DNA of 64,000 bases. Source: Antrihabitans spumae (GTDB lineage: Bacteria > Actinomycetota > Actinomycetes > Mycobacteriales > Mycobacteriaceae). Numbering within the stretch: the stretch's first letter is position 1; every line of letters starts with the position of its first letter. Below are positions 57,529-64,000 of this stretch, one piece after another. Position numbers and translations under genes: made by a program. The stretch lies in the NCBI RefSeq assembly GCF_043944905.1, contig NZ_JBIMSN010000098.1:1-64000 (forward strand), written 5' to 3'. Under the pieces are notes generated by a model, which worked only from the letters and a program-made list of their open reading frames with translations, made no database searches and was not told where the DNA came from.

Positions 57529-58089
57529 ATGGGGGAGCAGCGAGACCGAATGGTGAGCGGGAAGCTTTACCAAGACAGTGATGACGAGCTGGTCGCCGCG
57601 CGCAAGCAGTGCCAACGCCTGCTGGACAGGTTCAATGCGACATCAGCAGACGACGACGCCCTGCGATCGGAACTGCTGACCGAGCTGCTCGGCTCGTTCG
57701 GAACCGGCTCGTGGATCATGCCGCGATTCCAGTGCGACTACGGGTCGCTGATCAGCATCGGGACCAACAGCTTCCTGAACTACGACGCGATTCTGCTGGA
57801 TTGCGCACCGATTTCGATCGGCGACGACGTGTCGATCGGTCCGCGTGTGCAGCTGCTGACTGCGCTGCATCCCGTCGACGATCACGAAGCCCGGCGCCAG
57901 CGTTGGGAATCCGCAGCGCCCATTTCGATCGGAAACAACGTGTGGTTGGGCGGCGGCGTGATCGTCTGCCCAGGGGTGACCATCGGCGACAACGCCGTCG
58001 TCGGCGCAGGCAGTGTTGTCACCCGCGACGTGCCGAGCCGAATGCTCGCGGTGGGAAATCCGTGTCGAGTGATTCGAGCGTTGCCCTAG
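57529..58089 (+). CDS. Hexapeptide-repeat sugar O-acetyltransferase (Maa/LacA type)
   Basis: A 186-residue left-handed beta-helix enzyme of the maltose/galactoside acetyltransferase group. An N-terminal helical cap (MVSGKLYQDSDDELVAARKQ) precedes the hexapeptide repeats (ISIGTNSFLNYDAILL, ISIGDDVSIGPRVQLL, ISIGNNVWLGGGVIVC). The catalytic His is in TALHPVD. It would transfer acetyl from acetyl-CoA to a sugar hydroxyl. Start ATG 57529; Met8 is the alternative. It is convergent with the DJ-1 gene (4-bp overlap). Confidence 0.93.
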   Translation: MGEQRDRMVSGKLYQDSDDELVAARKQCQRLLDRFNATSADDDALRSELLTELLGSFGTGSWIMPRFQCDYGSLISIGTNSFLNYDAILLDCAPISIGDDVSIGPRVQLLTALHPVDDHEARRQRWESAAPISIGNNVWLGGGVIVCPGVTIGDNAVVGAGSVVTRDVPSRMLAVGNPCRVIRALP

Positions 58090-58796
58090 CTCTCTCGAGC
58101 CGAGATTTCTTGCAACGCCTTGACGACGGCTTCGGCCGTGCCCCGTGCACTGCCCGGATTCTGGCCCGTGACCAGCAGACCGTCCGATACGACGTGCGGC
58201 TCGAACGGTTCGTCTGCCTTGCTGTAGTTCCCGCCTAGCGCTGAGAGTTCGTCCTCCAGATTGAACGGGACAACGTCGGCTCGCTGAGCACCTTCCTCTT
58301 CGGCCCACGAGAACCCGGTGACGTTCTTCCCGTCCAGCAGGCTGTCGCCCGCGCTGAGCGAGACATTCAACAGACCGGCCGGACCGTGGCAGACCGCCGA
58401 AACGACCTTCTCGGCCTTGTAGAACTTCGCGGTCAGCGCGCCCAATTCGTCGCTGCGGAAGTCCCACATGACGCCGTGCCCGCCGGTGAAGTAGATCGCG
58501 TCGTAGTCGTCCGGGTCCAGATCGGTCGCTTTCCGCGTGTCGACGAGCAGATCCATGAACTCCCGATCTCGATACCGCTTGTCTGTGTCGAGGTCAGCGA
58601 GCACGTCGTGCGCGAGGCTCTCCGGATCGATCGGAACGAATCCGCCTGCCGGGCTTGCGATGTCGACCTTGTAACCGTTCTCGACGACGTAGTCGTAGAA
58701 ATGCGTCAGCTCACCGAGCCACAGTCCGGTCCGGTAGCCGACCTTCTCGTACTCGCCGACGTTGGTCACGATGATCAGGATCTTGTTTGTTGCCAT
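58086..58796 (-). CDS. DJ-1/PfpI family protein (Hsp31-like)
   Basis: A 236-residue class I glutamine-amidotransferase-fold protein. The nucleophile is Cys136 in SAVCHGPAGLL, with FTGGHGVMWDF and GELTHFYDY (acidic residue near 29) forming the catalytic pocket. This subgroup includes glyoxalase III/deglycase-type Hsp31 proteins. It is likely to remove reactive carbonyls or act as a holding chaperone. Repeat A copy 5 lies just upstream of its start. Confidence 0.92.
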   Translation of the reverse strand: MATNKILIIVTNVGEYEKVGYRTGLWLGELTHFYDYVVENGYKVDIASPAGGFVPIDPESLAHDVLADLDTDKRYRDREFMDLLVDTRKATDLDPDDYDAIYFTGGHGVMWDFRSDELGALTAKFYKAEKVVSAVCHGPAGLLNVSLSAGDSLLDGKNVTGFSWAEEEGAQRADVVPFNLEDELSALGGNYSKADEPFEPHVVSDGLLVTGQNPGSARGTAEAVVKALQEISARES

Positions 58797-58837
58797 ACCG
58801 ACGGCCTACCCGTTCGGGCTCCCGCCGAACCGGCCGG

Positions 58838-58909
58838 GGCGCTCCGCGCCTCGTGAGCACTTTCGGCGGGCCGGACCACCGAAAGGACTCACGATCGGCG
58901 GAGCCGCCC
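58838..58909. repeat. Palindromic repeat family A, copy 5
   Basis: GGCGCTCCGCGCCTCGTGAG and its partner CCGAAAGGACTCACGATCGG...CGGAGCCGCC. The TGA stop of the DUF885 gene (58889-58891) lies inside the element, so its last residues (GRLRRS) are encoded by the repeat. Confidence 0.9.
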
Positions 58910-60559
58910 GACCCGATCAGCGAGAACAGGCAGGCTGACCGTCGCTGCCCCGAGAACGGTGTCGTGAAATTCCTTGATGTCGAACTGATCGCCCAGCCGA
59001 GCCTCTGCGTCGGCTCGTAGTCGAAGGATCTCCCGCTGCCCGACCTTGTAGGCGAGCGCTTGTCCCGGCATGCCGATGTAGCGGTCGATCTCGGTGACGA
59101 TCTCGTCGTAGCCGACCGGCGCGTGTTCGACCATGAAGTCGATCGCCTGCTGCCGGGTCCACCCCATCGCATGCAGACCGGTGTCGACGACCAGTCGGCA
59201 CGCCCGCCACGAATCGCTCGCGAGCATGCCGAGGCGATCGAGGTCGTTGCGGTACAGACCCATTTCCTCGGCCAACCGCTCGGTGTACAGAGCCCATCCT
59301 TCGACGTAGGCGGTGTGCCCCCACGACAGTCGGCGGAAGGCCGGCAGGTCGTCGCGTTCGGCGGCGATGGCGAGCTGCAGATGATGGCCGGGGATTGCTT
59401 CGTGAAATGCAATCGAGGCCGTCTCGGCGAGGCCTTTGGTGGTGGGTTCGTGCAGGTTGACGTGATATTCGCCGGGACGGCTGCCGTCGGGAGCGGGTGG
59501 GGTGTAGTAAGCGGCAGGGGCGTCCGCGGCCAGGTAGTCGGGGATCGGCCGTAGTACGCATGGCGCCTTCGGGACGATGCCGAACCAGTCACCCATCGCC
59601 GCCTCCGCGGCTTCGAGGCAGCTTGTCGCATTGGCGAGAATTTCGTCGCGGTCGCGATAGCGGAGGTCCTCGTCGTCGAGGAGATGACGGAAGATCTCGG
59701 CGAGGTCGTCGGTGCCGAACTGTCGCTTGCCCAGTTCGCGATACTGCGCGGGCAGGATGTCGAAGACCTCACGGCGACCGATCTCGTGCAGGTCTTCAGC
59801 GGTCAACTCGAGCCCGGTATGCAGCGCGATCAGTGCTCGATAGATGCCAGGACCGTCGGCCAACCACTGCAGGCCGGCCTGCTCGTCCGGCCGAGCCGCG
59901 GGCAGCAGCTCGTCCGCCAGCACCGCGCGGTAGCGAACGAATGCCGGCCGCAGGTGCTGCTCGACAGCAACCTTCAGGTCTGCACGCCATTCAGGTTCGC
60001 CGTCCCAGTCGGCCGGTCCGCTCATGTTGACGAACGGGTCGTCGTCGATGGGTGAGGCGAGGTAGCCGTCGATCTGATTCAGCGAACGGTCGACGTTGAT
60101 CCGCGCGGGCGTCCTGCCTGCGGCAAGCCCGGCGACAAAGCGTTGGCCTGCCTGATCGAGCATGGCGCCGAGCCGTCCGACGCGAGTGACCGCGAGCGCG
60201 GCGTGTGCGGGTTCGGCAGCCTGCAACTGTCCGGCAGTGATCAACAGGTCGGCGTGTACGCCCTGCATCTGGTCGGAGCGCAGTTCGATCAGTCGTTCGT
60301 CGATCGCGATGATGTTGTCGCGAAGTTCGCCGAGCAGCAGGCTGCGGGTGACCAGATCGGTCTCGTCCAATTCGGTCGGATCGATCGCCTCGACGGCGGT
60401 GATCAGCTTCGTCCACGCCTCGCGCTGCTTGGCGTCGCCTTCGACGGATAGGTCGTCGACCTGATCGTCGTAGCGGTGATCGCCGACGAACGTCGCGAAC
60501 AGCGGACGGAACTTCAGCAGCTCTTCCCAGTACTCGTCGGCCAATGAGCGGAGTGTCAT
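58889..60559 (-). CDS. DUF885 family (collagenase-like) metallopeptidase
   Basis: A 556-residue protein of the DUF885 family, with the zinc signature HEAIPGHHLQ (HExxxGHH) near residue 388 and the later SWGHTAYVEGWALYTERL that supplies the third Glu ligand. It is all-helical and has no signal peptide, so it acts in the cytoplasm. Substrates are probably peptides. The final residues and TGA come from repeat A copy 5, so the C-terminus may be altered. Repeat A copy 6 lies directly upstream of the start. Confidence 0.9.
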   Translation of the reverse strand: MTLRSLADEYWEELLKFRPLFATFVGDHRYDDQVDDLSVEGDAKQREAWTKLITAVEAIDPTELDETDLVTRSLLLGELRDNIIAIDERLIELRSDQMQGVHADLLITAGQLQAAEPAHAALAVTRVGRLGAMLDQAGQRFVAGLAAGRTPARINVDRSLNQIDGYLASPIDDDPFVNMSGPADWDGEPEWRADLKVAVEQHLRPAFVRYRAVLADELLPAARPDEQAGLQWLADGPGIYRALIALHTGLELTAEDLHEIGRREVFDILPAQYRELGKRQFGTDDLAEIFRHLLDDEDLRYRDRDEILANATSCLEAAEAAMGDWFGIVPKAPCVLRPIPDYLAADAPAAYYTPPAPDGSRPGEYHVNLHEPTTKGLAETASIAFHEAIPGHHLQLAIAAERDDLPAFRRLSWGHTAYVEGWALYTERLAEEMGLYRNDLDRLGMLASDSWRACRLVVDTGLHAMGWTRQQAIDFMVEHAPVGYDEIVTEIDRYIGMPGQALAYKVGQREILRLRADAEARLGDQFDIKEFHDTVLGAATVSLPVLADRVGRLRRS

Positions 60560-60570
60560 TTACCCATCAT

Positions 60571-60642
60571 GGCGCTCCGCGCCTCGTGAGTCCTTTTGGA
60601 GGGTGGGCGCGCCGAAAAGACGCACGAGCGGCGGAGCCGCCT
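60571..60642. repeat. Palindromic repeat family A, copy 6
   Basis: GGCGCTCCGCGCCTCGTGAG, TCCTTTTGGAGGG and GAAAAGACGCACGAGCGG...CGGAGCCGCC. It lies between the DUF885 start and the stop of the next gene upstream; the CTA (TAG) of that gene (60641-60643) is at its right edge. Confidence 0.9.
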
Positions 60643-61294
60643 AGCTCGGATCCGAGCCGCGAATTGCGCTGGCCCAGACGGCAACTGCCGCGCCGACGCA
60701 GGTTGCGCCCACGAAGGCCGGTATCCCGCCGCCGACCAGATAAACCCAGAACAAGCCAACGAACGGACCGACGACGGCCGACTGGGCGTCGAGGAGTAGT
60801 CGGCGAAGCGGGCGTGCTGCAACCGCTCCGCGCTCAGCGGCGTCGGCGTCCGGCGCGAGTGGATTGTCGAGCAGGCGACCCGGCGGCTCGGCCGAAAGCG
60901 CGCGGCCGCTCACTATGAAGACGTGCCCGTTCCAGCTGACCGTCGAGGTCCCGACCTCGGCCGTCACCGGTGACGGCAACGTCACCAGCGCGGGGTCGAA
61001 AAAGACTGGCAGCCAGGTCTTTCCGTCGACTTCCAGCCACGAGCGCGAGGTCAGGCGATGCTGCTGGCGGACCCGCCGGACCGATGCCGACGTGCCGGGA
61101 GGCATCCGCCGTGCCGATCGAACCCAGACGCGCAATGTCCAGCCGGCGACCCCGACCACGACGATGGCGAGCGCACTCAGCTGATCGAGGGCGTCGTCGG
61201 CAGGAAGCGCGACGATACAAGCGATCGCAAAGGCGATACAGACATCGATGGTCAGTGCCGAGACCACCAATGGATATCGCAGTGCGGCTGGCAC
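60641..61294 (-). CDS. Membrane protein of unknown function
   Basis: A 217-residue protein with two N-terminal helices (about 8-58), a cytoplasmic or external middle of about 120 residues (SWLEVDGKTWLPVFFDPALV, VSWNGHVFIVSGRALS) and two more helices at the end (SAVVGPFVGLFWVYLVGGGI, ...VAVWASAI). No family is recognised. I start at GTG 61294, 8 bp downstream of the stop of the peptide-binding lipoprotein gene. The larger open frame upstream is in another frame of that gene. It may be part of the transporter operon. Confidence 0.7.
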   Translation of the reverse strand: MPAALRYPLVVSALTIDVCIAFAIACIVALPADDALDQLSALAIVVVGVAGWTLRVWVRSARRMPPGTSASVRRVRQQHRLTSRSWLEVDGKTWLPVFFDPALVTLPSPVTAEVGTSTVSWNGHVFIVSGRALSAEPPGRLLDNPLAPDADAAERGAVAARPLRRLLLDAQSAVVGPFVGLFWVYLVGGGIPAFVGATCVGAAVAVWASAIRGSDPS

Positions 61295-61302
61295 ATTGAT
61301 CT

Positions 61303-62964
61303 TTATTTCACGAATCCGATCTTCGTGTAGTCGATCGACGCGAGTCCGAAGGCGCCGTAGTTCGCGAGCGTATCGCGGACGGCGACGTTGCCTGCCGACT
61401 GGTAGAACGGCATCGAGAAACCCTCTGCAAAGATGAGTTTGTCGATCTCGTTCGCCATCTCGATCGCCTTCTGCGGATCGAGTTCGGAGATCGTCTTGTC
61501 GATGAGATCGTTGATTTCCTTGGACCCGATGCGTCCCTTGTTTCCCTTCATATCGTTCGGGTCGAAATAGTAGATCTGCTGTAATGCACCGAGCGGGAGG
61601 GCGCTCGCCGACCAGCTGAACTGAGCGACGTCGAAGTTGCCGGGATCGATGACGTCGGTGAACAAGCCCTGTGCAGGCTGTGTGTCGATGATGAGCTTCA
61701 CACCGATCGCGGCGAGATTCTGTTGCATGATCTGCGCGACCTGCACCCAGGAGTCCTGCTGCAGCATCACATCGCGGATCTCGAGCTTCTTGCCGTCCTT
61801 TTCCCGAACATCCCCGACGAGCTTCCAGCCGAGGTCGTCGAGCTGTTTCGCGGCTTCGGTCGGGTCGTAGGCGATGATGCCCGCGTTGTCCTGGTAGCCG
61901 ACCTGGCCGTTCATAAAAATATGACTGTTCAGCGGCTTCGGATTTTCGACGACCCCGTTCTGCAGCGCGGTGGCGATGCCCTGGCGGTCGATGCCCTTCA
62001 TGATCGCGACGCGAAGTTTCGGATCGGCGACGATCGAGCCGGGTGCTCCGTTGAACGTCAGGTGCGAGAACCGGGGTGCGGCCGAGCGTCGAACCGCGAT
62101 CCCCGGTGCACTGCGAACCGTTTTGATGTCGTCGCGGGACAGGGTGTCGACAACGTCGAGTTCGTCGTTCTGCAATGCCTGGACCCACGCGGAAATGTCC
62201 AGAGCGCTGAAGGCGATGGTGTCGAGCTTCGGCTTGTCGCCCCACCAATTCGGATTGCGGCCGAGCACAACTCGCTTCTGCCCGACATCGAGTGACTGAA
62301 TTTGAAACGGCCCGGCCGTGATCGGCAGATTGTCACGGACGCTGTTGTTGAAACTGTCCGGAGTCGCCATCACCTCTTTGGGGTAGAGGATGCCGTACTG
62401 GCCTTTCCACTCCGCGTAGTGCTGGTTGAACGTGACGACGGCCTGCCGATCGTCGACGCCACGTTCGACCTTCTCAACTCGATCGAAACCGACGCTCGCA
62501 GTGATGAGGAAACCTTGATCGCGACCGTTCAACGCGTTGAACTGCGCCGCTAAGTCGGTCCAGTCGATCGGTCGGCCGTTGGTCCAGGTCGCCTTCGGAT
62601 TGATCGTGTACGTGACCTGCTGCGGTTCGGTACTGGTGAGTTCGATACTCGTGAAGTAGTCCGGATCGACCGTCAGTTCGCCCTTGTCGTCGACCCGGTA
62701 CGACTGCGGCATCATCGGCGTGACGACCTCCGAAACCTCGCCGTCGGAGTCGATGTTCCACGTGTTGAACGTCGAGGGATACGTCGTGTTCGCCAGCCGC
62801 AGATTGCCGCCATCGCGAAGTTCGTCGGGGCTCTTCGGGTTGATGTCGCTGGATGCTCCAACAGCGTTCGACCCGGCCTGACCGAGGTCGTCGTCGCCGC
62901 CACTGCAACCGGATACGACAAGCCCGAATACGACGAGCGGAACAGCGACCTTGTACAACCTCAT
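61303..62964 (-). CDS. Family 5 solute-binding lipoprotein (peptide ABC transporter)
   Basis: A 553-residue substrate-binding protein of the DppA/OppA class. The lipobox is LVVSGC (Cys20), then GGDDDLGQAGS, and the SBP_bac_5 fold with LTVDPDYFTS, TWTNGRPIDWTDL, PITAGPFQIQSL, LGRNPNWWG and MKGIDRQGIATAL. The family also contains the LpqW-like proteins that regulate PIM synthesis. An ABC ATPase of the dipeptide family begins beyond the DUF4190 gene; permease genes would lie outside the window. The start is ATG 62964. Confidence 0.9.
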   Translation of the reverse strand: MRLYKVAVPLVVFGLVVSGCSGGDDDLGQAGSNAVGASSDINPKSPDELRDGGNLRLANTTYPSTFNTWNIDSDGEVSEVVTPMMPQSYRVDDKGELTVDPDYFTSIELTSTEPQQVTYTINPKATWTNGRPIDWTDLAAQFNALNGRDQGFLITASVGFDRVEKVERGVDDRQAVVTFNQHYAEWKGQYGILYPKEVMATPDSFNNSVRDNLPITAGPFQIQSLDVGQKRVVLGRNPNWWGDKPKLDTIAFSALDISAWVQALQNDELDVVDTLSRDDIKTVRSAPGIAVRRSAAPRFSHLTFNGAPGSIVADPKLRVAIMKGIDRQGIATALQNGVVENPKPLNSHIFMNGQVGYQDNAGIIAYDPTEAAKQLDDLGWKLVGDVREKDGKKLEIRDVMLQQDSWVQVAQIMQQNLAAIGVKLIIDTQPAQGLFTDVIDPGNFDVAQFSWSASALPLGALQQIYYFDPNDMKGNKGRIGSKEINDLIDKTISELDPQKAIEMANEIDKLIFAEGFSMPFYQSAGNVAVRDTLANYGAFGLASIDYTKIGFVK

Positions 62965-63045
62965 GAACTGCGCCTTTCGACCGAGAGCACCACGTTGGGA
63001 GCAGGTTAGTCGACCCGTCCCGTCCGTGAGCGATCGTTGGCCGCG

Positions 63046-63519
63046 TCAGTACGTGTTGGTCGTCGTTCTGTCGATACCCCAGATAGTTGCGAGCAGGCCG
63101 ATGTAGAAGACCCAGATGATGATCCAGCCGACGGTGACGATGTAGCTCAGGATCAGGCCTGCCAAGGCCATACCTTCGCCCTGCTCGCCGGTTCGTTTGA
63201 TCTGGCTCTGTGCGATGTGGCCGAAGATGATGCCGAGGATCGACGAGAGTCCGCAGAGTGCGATACCGGCGAGACCGCAGACGAGCGACGCGATCGCCAT
63301 GCCGTTGGTCTTCTGCGCGGGATAGCCGTAACCCGGTGCGGGTTGTCCGTACATCGGTTGCTGCTGACCGTAAGGGTTTCCGTAGGGCGCCGGCGCCTGA
63401 CCGTAGGGCGCCGGCGCTTGGCCATACTGCGCGGCATAGGGATCCGGCGTGGCGTAAGGATCGACTGGCTTATAGGGATCGTTCGGCTGACCGTACGGGT
63501 CGTAGGGCGGTTGTGACAT
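63046..63519 (-). CDS. DUF4190 membrane protein with Pro/Tyr-rich N-terminus
   Basis: A 157-residue protein. The first about 70 residues are QPPYDPYGQP-type low-complexity sequence with PAPYGQAPAPYG repeats. Two membrane segments follow (MAIASLVCGLAGIALCGLSS and LAGLILSYIVTVGWIIIWVF) of the DUF4190 type. Start ATG 63519 with GGGGGAA upstream; the longer frame crosses palindrome B copy 2. Function unknown. It lies between the ABC-ATPase and binding-lipoprotein genes. Confidence 0.85.
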   Translation of the reverse strand: MSQPPYDPYGQPNDPYKPVDPYATPDPYAAQYGQAPAPYGQAPAPYGNPYGQQQPMYGQPAPGYGYPAQKTNGMAIASLVCGLAGIALCGLSSILGIIFGHIAQSQIKRTGEQGEGMALAGLILSYIVTVGWIIIWVFYIGLLATIWGIDRTTTNTY

Positions 63520-63609
63520 GCGGGTTCCCCCCAGGGTTGTGGCAACGAGATGGCAAGTATGGCAGTTGGAGGAAAGTCCCGCCGCTCTGGTTTCTGTCGT
63601 TAGGCAAAC

Positions 63610-63686
63610 TGGGCCTGAGCGCACATTATTCGTCGAAATTGACGGAAATCCCGCGAGTTCGGCCGAATAATGTAGGCCTAGGCCCA
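63610..63686. repeat. Palindromic repeat family B, copy 2
   Basis: A 77-bp imperfect palindrome, TGGGCCTGAGCGCACATTAT ... GGCCGAATAATGTAGGCCTAGGCCCA split by a central loop. It aligns with 34346-34421 read in the opposite direction. The stop of the ABC ATPase gene (63678-63680) lies inside it. Confidence 0.88.
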
Positions 63687-64000
63687 CTCCGCCGATCGTG
63701 ATGGAAACCCGCTCGCGGGCGGCCGCGGGGTGTGTGGCATCGGTATCGCTTCGAGCAGCGCACGCGTGTACGGATGCGTCGGATTTGTGAAAAGTGTTCG
63801 GGCACTAGCCGCTTCGACTATTTTGCCGCGATACATCACCACAACGTCGTGTGCGAGATTCCTGACAACCGACAGGTCGTGCGAAACGAACAGGTACGAC
63901 ATCCCTCTGGTGTCCTGCAGTTCGCGCAGCAGGTTGAGCACCCCGGCCTGAATCGAAACGTCGAGTGAGGAGACCGGTTCGTCGAGGACGAGCAATTCCG
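63678..64000 (-). CDS. ABC transporter ATP-binding protein, dipeptide type (5-prime end beyond window)
   Basis: The C-terminal 107 or so residues of an ABC ATPase of the Dpp/Opp family. Walker B and the D-loop (LVLDEPVSSLDVS) and the H-loop (FVSHDLSVV) are visible, then VMYRGKIVEAASARTLF and PTHPYTRALLEAIPMPHT. The usual ending with the GCxFHPRC cysteine motif is missing; instead the protein ends PASGFPSRSAEWA, the last residues being encoded in palindrome B copy 2. The 5-prime part, including Walker A, lies past the right edge. It should energise peptide import with the lipoprotein at 61303. Confidence 0.9.
   Translation of the reverse strand, partial: ELLVLDEPVSSLDVSIQAGVLNLLRELQDTRGMSYLFVSHDLSVVRNLAHDVVVMYRGKIVEAASARTLFTNPTHPYTRALLEAIPMPHTPRPPASGFPSRSAEWA

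Noticed and set aside
60641..62248. 535-codon frame spanning the binding lipoprotein and the membrane gene
   Set aside because: Only the last 217 codons look like a protein; the rest is an off-frame shadow of the lipoprotein gene on the same strand.
1..64000. tRNA or rRNA genes and CRISPR arrays
   Set aside because: No tRNA T-loop patterns with flanking acceptor stems, no rRNA blocks and no regularly spaced repeats were seen on either strand.

Overview
The window is 64 kb of high-GC actinobacterial chromosome, densely coded on both strands with frequent GTG and TTG starts. The gene set (PE, PPE and EspG genes, a mycobacterial-type ferritin, AlkB, a cholesterol-oxidase-like GMC enzyme, an LCP cell-wall ligase) points to a mycolic-acid actinomycete (Mycobacteriales), most likely Rhodococcus, Nocardia or a close relative. 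From memory, the middle follows the order of the M. tuberculosis Rv3834c-Rv3846 region (serS, septum-formation protein, metallopeptidase, phosphoglycerate mutase, pheA, DUF2470 protein, LCP protein, bfrB, glpQ1, DUF4328 protein, sodA). Counterparts of Rv3815c/Rv3816c and Rv3818 follow. In M. tuberculosis this is the oriC-proximal core chromosome. No tRNA, rRNA, CRISPR array or insertion sequence was seen.

Layout. 1-8.5 kb (minus strand): methyltransferase, Tat-exported GMC oxidoreductase, alkane monooxygenase, SDR, VOC protein, membrane adenylate cyclase, PhoD-like phosphatase. 8.6-14 kb: Spo0M-TerD fusion, zinc-finger protein, APH-like kinase, patatin, and a GDT1-type Mn exporter behind a yybP-ykoY Mn riboswitch. 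14.3-18.3 kb: superoxide dismutase with the Gln typical of Mn enzymes, acyltransferase, MsrA. 18.3-18.7 kb: the only long non-coding stretch, with DnaA-box-like repeats, a CRP-like site and strong hairpins. 18.7-28.4 kb: rhodanese, DUF4328 protein, GlpQ, then two nearly identical DUF5685 genes with cysteine-rich tails flanking a Ser/Thr kinase and an orphan FtsX-type permease. 28.4-33.6 kb: two ferritins, LCP ligase, CPBP protease, and a DUF2470 protein with DtxR/IdeR-type boxes. 33.7-47.2 kb: TetR and flavin monooxygenase, App1-type phosphatase, pheA, phosphoglycerate mutase, a PE-PPE-EspG cassette, metallopeptidase, septum-formation protein, serS, crotonase. 47.3-64 kb: MFS gene with an early stop codon, zinc peptidase, lipoproteins, DMT transporter, MBL-Rieske protein, two acyltransferases, a lipid hydroxylase with its FadR-like regulator, DJ-1 protein, DUF885 hydrolase, and a peptide ABC transporter cut by the right edge.

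Two themes link the genes. The first is metal and redox balance: Mn riboswitch and exporter, Mn-type SOD, MsrA, two ferritins, IdeR-type boxes. The second is lipid and envelope metabolism: AlkB, GMC enzyme, patatin, GlpQ, acyltransferases, lipid hydroxylase, LCP ligase, PE/PPE.

The most unusual features are non-coding. Several families of 64-80 bp imperfect palindromes are scattered through the window. One has six good copies, another two, and most copies touch or contain the stop codon of a gene. They seem to have shaped gene ends and they create false N-terminal extensions. The duplicated DUF5685 genes around the kinase and permease are the best candidate for an undescribed protein system.
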